NCBI GenBank assembly: GCA_958295805.1
Contig: OY282373.1
Coordinates: forward strand, 591,001-655,000
Direction of reading: 5' to 3'
DNA from: an uncultured Nitrospirales bacterium
GTDB taxonomy: Bacteria; Nitrospirota; Nitrospiria; Nitrospirales; UBA8639
DNA: 64,000 nucleotides
Below, piece by piece: positions 51,301-63,300 of the stretch. A program made the translations under genes and the position numbers. Every line of letters starts with the position of its first letter. Position 1 is the first letter of the stretch. The notes under the pieces were generated by a model. That model saw only the letters and a program-made list of their open reading frames with translations, was not told where the DNA came from and searched no databases.

Positions 51301-54300
51301 GGAATACGACGAGCGGGATCGCGGTGCCGTGGGTGACGGTGACGGCGAACGGGAACACGGTGGATTCGCCGGACAAGCAGGTGACGGTCTCGGGGACGGC
51401 TTCGGGCGCCAACGGGGTGGTGGCGCCGTCGGACGTGACGCTGACGGTGACCGACGACGAGGATCCGCCCACCGTGGCGCTGGTCCTGTCGCCGACATCG
51501 ATCTCGGAGAGTAGCGGGGTCTCGACGGTGACGGCGACGCTGTTGGGGGTGTCGAGCGAGGCGGTGACGGTGACGGTGGGGGCGGCGGGCGCGACCGCGT
51601 CGGCCGGCGACTTCAGCCTGTCGAGCGCGACGACGCTGACCATCGCGGCGAGGGCGACGACGAGCACCGGCACGGTGACGGTGACGGCGATAGACGACGC
51701 GACGGACGCGACGCACGAGCCGGACGAGACGGTGACGGTCTCGGGAATGGTGTCGGGCGGCAACAACGTCGCGCCCCCGTCATCGGTGACGCTGACACTG
51801 ACCGACGACGAGGCGCTGCCGAGGGTGACGCTGGCCCTGTCGTCGTCGTCGATTTCCGAGGGCAGCGGCGTGACCACGGTGACGGCGGCGCTCTCCGGCG
51901 CATCCAGCGAAGCGGTGACGATCACGGTGTCCGCGTCGCCGTTGTCGGGCGCGGTCGTGGCCGACTACGCGCTGAGCACGAACAGGACGCTGGTCATCGC
52001 CGCGGATTCGACCGCGAGCGCGGGGACAGTGACGCTCACGGCGGTGAACAACGCGGTCCAGACGGCGGACAAGACGGTGACGGTCTCGGGCGCGGCGTCA
52101 GGCGGCAACGGCGTGTCGGCCCCGGCGGGCCTGACCTTGACGATTACCGACAACGACGGCTCCCTGCCCGGCGGCGTGACGCGCTGGACGAACGGCGGCC
52201 TGCCGGGGGCCGATTGGGACGTCGACACGGCGTCGCTGCTCGGCAAGACGGCTTCGCAGCCCATCGCGATCTCGGGAACCTACGTCCCGCACATTATCGA
52301 CGTCTGGGCGTGCGCCAACAAGACGGTCACCCGGAGCGGGAGTCTCTCCAACCAGCCGAGCAGTACCGACTGCACGAAACTCGCCAACGACATCAATACC
52401 GCGAGGTCCGTGACGATCGCGCTCACGCAGGCGATGATCGACAACGACGGCGTCGTCATCATCTTTACGATAGGGGGCGGTAGCAGCACGCAGTACGTCA
52501 ACGCCGAGTGGGTGCCCATCGTGGCGCTTCCCAAGGCGACGCTCTCGTTGTCTTCGTCGTCGATCGCGGAGAACGGCGGGGTCTCCACGGTGACGGCGAC
52601 GCTGGACAAGGCGGCGCTCTCGGCGGCGACGCTCACGGTGTCGGCGCCGGCGGGCGACCTCACGCTGTCCGCGGCGGCGACGCTGACCTTCGCGACGGGG
52701 GCGACGGCGAGCACCGGGACGGTGACGGTCACGGCGGTGAGCAATACGACCGACGCGCCGGACAAGCGGGTGAGCGTCTCGGCGACGGCGAGCGGCGACG
52801 TGCGGGCGCCGCCCGCCGCGACGCTGACGATCACGGACGACGACGCGGCGCCGAGGGTGTTGCTTGCGTTGTCTTCGTCGTCGATCGCGGAGAACGGCGG
52901 CGAATCGATGGTGTCGGCGACGCTCTCGCGTCCGTCGAGCGCGGCGACGACGGTGACGGTGACGGCGGTCGAGAACTTCTACACGGTGGGGTCGGACGCG
53001 ACCATCGTGATCGAGGCGGGCGAGACGGCGAACCCGTTCGGCGTGAACACGGTGATCATTACGGCGGTGAACGACGACGTGCACCAAGGCAGCGGCGGGC
53101 GTTCGACGACGGTGACGGGCACGGCCGTGAACAGCCAGGGGGTGGGGGACGTGACCCTGCTCGGGGCGACGCCGCTGACGCTGGAGGACGACGAGACGTT
53201 GCCGACGGTGGCGCTGGCGCTGTCGGAGCCGGACCCGACGAATCCGGAGACCATCTTCGAGAGCTGGTCGGGCGCGAGCATGGTGACGGCAACGCTGTCG
53301 AGCGCGTCGAGCGCGGCGGTGACGGTGACGGTGGCGGCGACGGGCGTGACCGCGGCGGCCGGCGACTTCACGCTGTCGAGCGACAAGACGCTGACCATCG
53401 CGGCCGGGGCGACGACGAGCACCGGCACGGTGACGGTGGCGCCGGTGGACGATACGACGGACGAGGCGGACGAGACGGTGACGGTCTCGGCGACGGTCTC
53501 GGGCGGCAACGGTGTCGCGGCGCCGTCGAGCGTGACGCTGACGATCCGGGACGACGACGCGGCGCCTGGGGTGACGCTGTCGTTGTCGCCGTCGTCGATC
53601 TCCGAGAACGGCGGCGAATCGACGGTGACGGCGACGCTCACGCACCCGTCGAGCGCGGCGACGACGGTGACGGCGGCGGCGGTCACGGGCTTCTACACGG
53701 TGGGGTCGGACGCGACCATCGTCATCGACGCGGGCGAGACGGCGAACGCCGCGGACACGGCGACGGTGGTCGCGGTGAACGACGCCATCGACAACGTGGG
53801 CAACCGCTCGGCGACGGTGACGGGCACGGCGCAGAACAGCCAGGGCGTGGGCACGGTGATGGGCGCGAGCCTCACCCTCACCGACGACGAGGCCACGCCG
53901 AGGGCGACGCTGGCGCTGACTCCGGCGACGATCGCCGAGCACGACGGGACGAACCCCGGGTCGAGCACGGTGACGGCGACGCTGTCGGGCGTGTCGAGCG
54001 AGGCGGTGACGCTGACGGTGGATGCGGCGGCGGGGACGAACGCGGCGGCGGGCGACTTCAGCCTGTCGAGCGCGAAGACGTTGACCATCGCGGCGGGCGC
54101 GACGGGCAGCACTGGGACGGTGACGGTGACGGCGGTCGATAACGCGACGCATTCGCCGGACAGGTCGGTGACGGTGACGGCGACGGTCTCGGGCGCCAGC
54201 GGGGTGGCGGCGCCGTCGAGCGTGACGCTGACACTGACCGACGACGAGGATCTGCCGGAGGTGACGCTGGTCCTGTCGCCGTCGTCGATCTTGGAGACGG

Positions 54301-57300
54301 GCGGGGTCTCGACGGTGACGGCGACGCTGTCGGGCGTGTCGAGCGAGGCGGTAATGCTGACGGTGGGGGCGACGGGCGCGACCGCGGCGGCCGGCGACTT
54401 CAGTCTGTCAAGCGCCGAGACGCTGACGATCGCGGCGGGGCAGACGACGAGTTCGGGCACGGTGACGGTGACGGCGGAGAACGACGTGACGGACGAGCCG
54501 GACGAGACGGTGACGGTCTCGGCGACGGTCTCGGGCGCCAGCGGGGTGGCGGCGCCGTCAAGCGTGACGCTGACGATCACGGACGACGACGCGCTGCCGA
54601 CGCTGTCGCTGTCGCTGTCGGCCTCAACCATCGACGAGAGCGGGTCGGGCAACGTCGCGACGGTGACCGCGGCGCTCTCGCACCCGTCGGGCGAAGCGGT
54701 GACGGTCACGGTTTCGGCCTCGCCGGGCGCGGGGACGGATTTCACACTGACGGGAACGACGCTCACCATCGCGGCGGACTCGACGACGAGCGCGGGCGCG
54801 GTGACGATCACCGCGGCGAACGACACGACGGATTCGCCGGACAAGTCGGTGACGGTCTCGGGCGCGGCCACGGGCGGGCGCGGGGTGGGGGCCCCGACCA
54901 GCCTGACGCTCACCATCGAGGACGACGACGCGGCGCCGGGGGTGACGCTGGCGGTCTCGCCGACGTCGATTGCGGAGAACGGCGGGGTGGCGACGGTGAG
55001 CGCGACGCTCACGCATCCGTCAAGCGCGGCGACGACGGTGACGGTGATGGCGGCGTTGGGCTTCTACACGGTGGGGTCGGACGCGACCATCGAGATCGCG
55101 GCGGGCGAGACGGCGAACGCCGCGGACACGGCGCTGGTCACGGCGGGAGACGACGCCGCGCACAGTGGCGGGCGTTCGACGACGGTGACGGCGACGGCCG
55201 CCAACGACCAGGGGGTGGGGAGCGTGACCGGGGCGGCGCTGACGCTGACCGACGACGAGGATCTGCCGGAGGTGGCGCTGGTCCTGTCGTCCGCGTCGAT
55301 CTCGGAGACGGGCGGCGTGGCGACGGTGACGGCGACGCTGTCGGTCAGGTCGAGCGAGGCGGTGACGGTGACGGTGGACGCGGCGCCGGGCACGGGGGCG
55401 ATCGCCGCGGACTTCGATCTGAGCACGGCGACGACGCTGACGATCGCGGCGGGGCAGACGGCGAGCACGGGCGCGGTGACGGTGACGGCGAACGGGAACG
55501 CGGTGGATGCGCCGGACAAGTCGGTGACGGTTTCCGGGACGGCTTCGGGCGGCAACGGGGTGGTGGCGCCGCCGGACGTGACGCTGACGCTGACGGACGA
55601 CGAGGCATTCCCGAGGGTGGCGCTGGTCCTGTCGTCCGCGTCGATCTCGGAGACGGGCGGCGTGGCGACGGTGACGGCGACGCTGTCGGTGGCGTCGAGC
55701 GAGGCGGTGACGGTGACGGTGTCGACGACGCCGATCTCGGGGTCCGACTTCACGCTGAGCACGGCGAGGACGCTGACCATCGCGTCGGGGCAGACGACGA
55801 GCACGGGCGCGGTGACGGTGACGGCGGAGCACGACACGACGGACGAGACGGACGAGACGGTGACGGTCTCGGCGACGGTCTCGGGCGGCAACAATGTCGC
55901 GGCGCCGTCGAGCGTGACGCTGACGCTGACCGACGACGAGACGCTGCCGACGGTGACGCTGGCCCTGTCGTCGTCGTCGATTTCCGAGGGCAACGGCGTG
56001 ACCACGGTGACCGCGGCGCTGTCCGGCGCATCCAGCGAAGCGGTGACGGTCACGGTGTCGGCGGCGCCGTTGTCGGGCGCGACGGTGGCCGACTACGCGC
56101 TGACCGCGAACAGGACGCTGGTCATCGCCGCGGATTCGACCGCGAGCACGGGGACGGTGACGCTCACGGCGGTGAACAACGCGGTCCAGACGGCGGACAA
56201 GACGGTGACGGTCTCGGGCGCGGCGTCGGGAGGCAACGGCGTGTCGGCCCCGGCGGGCCTGACGTTGACCATTACCGACAACGACGGCTCCGTGCCGACC
56301 GGCAGCGCGACGACGTGGCGCAACGTCGGCCAGACACAGACCAATTGGGACGTCACCACGATGTCGCTGGTCGCCGAGATCTCCCAGCAGACGATCGAGT
56401 TCACGGGAGGCTACGAGCAAGGAAATGTGGACGTCTGGGCGTGCGCCAACAAGCAGGTCGACCAGCGGGCGCATACCAACATCCCCGGGCCGAGCAGCAC
56501 CGAGTGCACGAAACTCGACAACGACATCGGGGGCGCGAGGTCCGTGGCGATCACGCTCACGCAGGCGATGATCGACAACGACGGCATCGTCATCCTCTTC
56601 ACGAGAGAGTGGACCGGTAGCAACGTGATCTACTACAACACGGAGTGGGTGCCCATCGTCGCGCCACCCAAGGCGACGCTCTCGCTGTCTCCGTCGTCGA
56701 TCTCGGAGAACGGCGGGGTCTCCACGGTGACGGCGGCTCTGGACAAGGCGGCGAGCGCGGCGGCGACGCTCACGGTGTCGGCGGCGGCGGTGGCCCCGGC
56801 GGCGGCGGGCGACTTCAGCCTGTCGAGCGCGAATACGCTGACCTTCGCGACGGGGGAGACGGCGAGCACCGGGACGGTGACGCTCACGGCGGTGGACAAC
56901 GCGATAGACGCGCCGGACAAGACCGTCACGGTCTCGGCAACGGCGAGCGGCGACGTGACGGCGCCGCCCGACGCGACGCTGACCGTCACGGACGACGAAG
57001 GTGGGCTGACCGTGGTCGAGAGCGGCGGTTCGACCGCGACCACGGAGGCGGGCGGCACGGATAGCTTCACGGTGCGCCTGACGTCCAACCCGAGCCAGAC
57101 CGTGTCTGTGCTGGTTACCAGCCAGGACACCTCCGAATGCGAGGTGTCGGCGGACGGCGGCGCGACGTATGGCGTCTCCGGGACCGTCGCCATGGTGCCC
57201 ACCGGCGGCGACGCCACGGCGGCCGCGGCGAGCCTGTGGAATTCGCCGCATACGGTGACGGTGCGGGGCAAGGACGACGATGTCAACGACGGCAACCAGA

Positions 57301-60300
57301 TTTGCCGGGTGACGGTGGACCCGAGCGAGACCGGCGCCAGTACCCTGCCGTATAACCGTGTGAGTACCCAGACCGTGTCGGCGACCAACGAGGACGACGA
57401 CGTCGCCGGGCTGACGGTGAGCGCGGTGACGGGGCAGGCGACGGAGGCGGGCGGGACGGCGACCTTCACGGCGAAGCTGGCGACGCGGCCGACGGCGGCG
57501 GTGACGGTGACGGTGACGGGCGGGGACGCGAGCGAGGGCACGGTGTCGCCGTCGTCGCTGACCTTCGCGCCGGGCACCTGGAACGCGGCGCAGGCGGTCA
57601 CGGTGACCGGCGTCGACGACGACGTGGACGACGGCGATCAGACCTGGGACGTCACCTTGAATCCCGACAGCGCGCCAGGGTCGGCGGGAGACGCCCACTA
57701 CCGCGCCCTCAACAACGCCACCGTCAGGGTGAGCACCACGGACGACGACACCGCGGGCGTGACCGTCACCCCCACCGTCCTGACCGTGACCGAGCAAGCC
57801 GCCACCGGCGCGACGTTCACCGTGGCCCTGGCCTCCGAGCCTCCCCCCGGGACCACGGCGGTCCGTCTCAGTCGCTCCGACGCCGAGATCGATCTGAACG
57901 GCGTCCGCACGTACCCGTACACCCTCTCGTTCAACCCGACGACCTGGAGCACGGCGCAGACGGTGACCGTCACGGCCTCCGCGGACAGCGACGTCCGGAA
58001 CGACACCAAGGAGATCAGATACACGGTGGCCGGCTATGCGGGCGGGGTGACGAACGAGGTCGCGGTGACGGTCACGGTCATTGACGACGACAAACCGATC
58101 GTGTCGCTGGCGCTGTCGGCGTCGTCGATCTTGGAGAACAGCGGGGTGGCCACGGTGACGGCGACGCTGGATCGGAGGGCCACCGAGGCGACGACGGTCA
58201 CGGTGTCGGCGGCGGCCGTGGCCCCGGCGATGTCAGGCGACTTCAGCCTGTCGAGCGCGCGTACGCTCATCATCCCGGCGGGTTCGACGACGAGCACCGG
58301 CACGGTGACGATCACGCCGGTCGATAACGCGACCGACGCGCCGGACAAGGCGGTGACGGTCTCGGCCACGGCGTCGGGCGGCAACGGGGCGACGCCGCCG
58401 TCGAGCCTGACGCTGACGATCGAGGACGACGAGAGGCTGCCGGAGGTGACGCTGGCCCTGTCGGAGCCGGACGCGACGAAGCCGGACACCATCAACGAGA
58501 GCGGGCCGGGCAACGCGAGCACGGTGACGGCGACGCTGTCGGGCGCGTCGAGCCAAGCGGTGACGGTGACGGTGTCGGCGACGGGCCTGACCGCGGGGTC
58601 GGGCGACTTCAGCCTGTCGAGCGCGACGACGCTGACCATCTCGGCGGGGCAGACGACGAGCACGGGCACGGTGACGATCACGGCGACGCACGACGTGACG
58701 GACGAGCCGGACGAGACGGTGACGGTCTCGGTGGCGGCGATATCGGGCGGCAATGGCGTGGCGGCGCCGTCGGACGTGACGCTGACGATTGCGGACGATG
58801 AAGATACGCCCACCGTGGCGCTGGCGTTGTCGCCGACGTCGATCGAGGAGGATGGCGGGGTCTCCACGGTGACGGCGACGCTGTCGGGCGCATCGAGCCA
58901 GGCGGTGACGGTGACGGTGGGCGCGACGGCGGGCACGGGCGCGGTCCGCGACGACTTCAGTCTGTCGAGCGCGACGACGCTGACCATCGCGGCGGGGGGT
59001 ACGACCAGCGCGGGCGCGGTGACGGTGACGGCGAACGGGAACGCGGTGGATGCGCCGGACAAGACGGTGACGGTGTCTGGCACGGTGGAGGGCGGCAACA
59101 ACGTCGCGCCGCCGTCGGACGTGACGCTGACGCTGACCGACAACGAGGATCTGCCGGAGGTGACGCTGGCGTTGTCGCCGACGTCGATCGGGGAGGACGG
59201 CGGGGTCTCGACGGTGACGGCGACGCTGTCGGGGGCGTCGAGTGAGGCGGTGACGGTGACGGTCGCGGCGGCGGCGGTGGCCCCGGCGGAGTCGGGCGAC
59301 TTCACGCTGTCCGGCGCGACGACGCTGACCATCGCGGCGAGGCAGACGACGAGTACGGGCGCGGTGACGGTGACGGCGAACGGGAACGCGGTGGATGCGC
59401 CGGACAAGACGGTGACGGTGTCCGGCACGGTGGAGGGCGGCAACAACGTCGCGCCGCCGTCGGACGTGACGCTGACGCTGACCGACAACGAGACATTGCC
59501 GACGGTGACGCTGGCCCTGTCGGAGCCGGACCCGCTGAAGCCGGACACCATCGACGAGAGCGGGGCGGGCAACGCGAGCACGGTGACGGCGACACTGTCG
59601 GGGGCGTCGAGCGAGGCGGTGACGGTGACGGTGTCGGCGACGGGCCTGACCGCGGAGGCCGGCGACTTCACGCTGAGCACGGCGAACACGCTGACCATCG
59701 CGGCCAGGGCGACGACGAGCACCGGCACGGTGACGGTGACGGCGAGGGACGACACGACGGCCGAGGCGGACGAGACGGTGACGGTCTCGGGCACGGTCTC
59801 GGGCGGCAACAACGTCGCGGCGCCGTCGGACGTGACGCTGACGATCGCGGACGACGAGGCGTTGCCGACGGTGACGCTGGTCCTGTCGCCGACGTCGATC
59901 GGGGAGGCCGGCGAGGTCTCCACGGTGACGGCGACGCTGTCGGGCGTGTCGAGCGAGGCGGTAGTGGTGACGGTGGGTGCGACGGCGGGCACGGGCGCGG
60001 TCGCCCGCGACTTCAGCCTGTCGAGCGCGACGACGCTGACCATCGCGGCGGGTTCGACGACCAGCGCGGGCGCGGTGACGGTGACGGCGAACGACAACGA
60101 CGTGGACGTCGCCGACAAGTCGGTAACCGTCTCGGGCACGGTCTCGGGCGGCAACATGGTGGCGGCGCCGTCGAACGTGACGCTGACGCTGACCGACGAC
60201 GACACCGCCGGCATCACCTTCAGCCCCGCCACCCTGACCCTGACCGAGGAAGGCCCCAGCCAGAAGTTCACCATGGTCCTGGACTCGGAGCCCACCGGGC

Positions 60301-63300
60301 AGGTGTTTATCACATTCCACCCGGACCCCGGGATCTCGGTGAAGGGCGCCGTGGCACCCCATACGTACTCCTGGGGGAGCCTCGACTCGTCGAACTGGGA
60401 CACGGGGATCACAGCGAGGGAGTTAACCGTCGCGGCCCTCGCGGACAGCAACAAGCAGGACGAGACCAGGTACGTCAAATATTCGATGTCCGGCTACGGC
60501 TCCTTCGACGCGCCGTTCAGCAACCCCAGGAATGGGGTGAAGGTGACGGTCATCGACGACGACAAGCCGGTCGTGACGCTGGCGCTGTCGGCGGCGTCGA
60601 TTTCGGAGAACGGCGGGGTGGCCACGGTGACCGCGACGCTGGATCGGACGGCGACCGAGGCGACGACGGTCACGGTGTCAGCGGCGGCGGTGTCCCCGGC
60701 GGCGTCGGGCGACTTCGGCCTGTCGAGCGCGACGATGCTGACCATCGCGACGGGTTCGACGACGAGCACCGGAACCGTGACGATCACGCCGGTCGATAAC
60801 GCGACCGACGCGCCGGACAAGTCGGTGACGGTCTCGGCCACGGTCGCGGGCGGCGACGGGGCGGCGGCTCCGTCCGACGCGACGCTGACCATCACCGACG
60901 ACGACGCGGCGCCCGGGGTGACGCTGTCGCTGTCGGCGTCGTCGATTATGGAGAACGGCGGCGTCTCGACGGTGACGGCGACGCTCTCGCACCCGTCGAG
61001 CGCGGCGACGACGGTGACGGTGACGCCAGTGTCAGGCTTCTACACGGTGGGTTCGGACGCGACCATCGTCATCGCCGAGGGGCAGACGGCGAACGCCTCG
61101 GATCCGGCGTTGGTGGCCGCGGCGAACGACGACGAGCACCAGGGGGCGGCCGGGCGTTCGACGACGGTGACGGGCACGGCCGCGAACGCCCAGGCCGCCG
61201 CCGAATCGGAGACCGTGACGGTGACCGGGGCGGCGCTGACGCTGACCGACGACGAGAGGCTGCCGGAGGTGGCGCTGGTCCTGGCGCCGGCGTCGATCAC
61301 GGAGAGCGGCGGCGTCTCGACGGTGACGGCGACGCTGTCGGGCACGTCGAGCGAAGCGGTGACGGTGACGGTGGACGCGGCGGCGGGCACGGGGGCGGCG
61401 GCCGCCGACTTCACGCTGTCCGGCACGACGACGCTGACGATCGCGTCGGGGGATACGACGAGCAGCGGCGCGGTGACGGTCACGGCGAACGACAACGCGG
61501 TGGATGCGCCGGACAAGTCGGTGACGGTCTCGGGGACGGTCTCGGGCGGCAACAACGTCGCGCCGCCGTCGAGCGTGACGCTGACGCTGACCGACGACGA
61601 GGACACGCCGATGGTGGCGCTGGTCCTGTCGTCGACGTCGATCTCGGAGAGTAGCGGGGTGACGACGGTGACGGCGACGCTGTCGGGCGTGTCGAGCGAG
61701 GCGGTGACGGTGACGGTGGGCGCGGCGCCGGGCACGGGGGCGGTTGCCGGCGACTTCAGTCTGTCGAGCACGGACACGCTGACGATCGCGTCGGGGGATA
61801 CGACGAGCACCGGCACGGTGACGGTGACGGCGATAGACGACGCGACGGACGAGGCGGACGAGACGGTGTCGGTGTCGGGGACGGTCTCGGGCGGCAACAG
61901 CGTGGCGCCGTCGAGCGTGACGCTGACGATCACCGATGACGATCCCGCGCCGATGCTCTCCATCGACTCGCCGAGCGTGACCGAGGGCGACAGCGGCTCG
62001 ACGGACTTGACCTTCACGGCGACCCTGAGCGCCGCCTCCGGACGCGAGGTGACCGTGGACTACGCCGATGCCGGCACCGGCACCGCGACTTCCGGGACGG
62101 ACTACACGGCGCTCACCGCCGGCACGCTGACCTTCGCCGCGGGGACGACCAGCCAGACCTTCGACGTGGCGGTGACGGGCGACGTTCTGGACGAAGCGGA
62201 CGAGACGGTGAACGTGCGGCTGAAGGATCCGGTGAACGCGGCGGTCTCGACCACGGCGGGCACCGGCACCGGGACGATCACGGACAACGACGCGACGCCG
62301 AGGCTGTTGATCAGCTCGCCGAGCGTGACGGAGGGCAACAGTGGCTCGACGGCGCTGACCTATACGGTGACCCTGAGCGCCGCCTCCGGACGCGAGGTGA
62401 CGGTGCAGTATGCGGACGCGGGCACGGGGACGGCCACGTCCGGGACGGACTACACGGCCATCACCAGCGGCACGCTGACCTTCGCGGTGGGGACGACCAG
62501 GCAGACCTTCAGCGTATCGGTGACGGGCGACACGGTGAACGAGTCGAACGAGACGGTGGAGGTGACCTTTAGCGGTGCGACGAACGCGACGATCTCGACG
62601 CGCGCCGGGCTCATCACCAATGAGCTAAGGGTTGATGGGACGATCACGGACGACGACGACGCGCCGGACACGATCACGCTGACGGTGGACGACGCCGACG
62701 TGGGCGAGGGCGACAGCGCCACCACGATCACGGTGACCGCCACGGTGGACGGCACGACCCGGTTCGCCGAGGCCACGACGGTGAGCGTGAGCGTGGCGGC
62801 CAGCGGCACGACGGGGGCGGTGGACTTCGCCGCGGTGTCGGATTTCAACATCTCTATCGCCGCCGGGGCGGCGAGCGCCACCGGAACCTTCACGCTGACG
62901 CCGACGGACGACTCGGACGACGAGACCGACGAGACCATCACCGTCAGCGGCACGTCGACCGGCCTGACGGTGAACCCGGACACGATCAGCCTGACGGACA
63001 ACGACGGGGTGCCGACCTCGATCACGCTGACGGTGAACGACAACAGCGTGGGCGAGGTCGACGGGGCGACCACGATCACGGTGACGGCCACGTTGGACGG
63101 CTCGACGACGCTCGGCTCAGCCACGACGGTGCGGGTGAACGTGGCGGGCAGCGGCGCCGCGACGGCGGTGGATTTCAACACGGTGTCGGCGTTCGACATC
63201 ACGATCGCCGCGGGCGACGCGAGCGGTACCGCGAACTTCACGCTGACGCCAATGAACGACGTAGTGGACGAGACCGACGAGACCATCACCGTGCGCGGCA

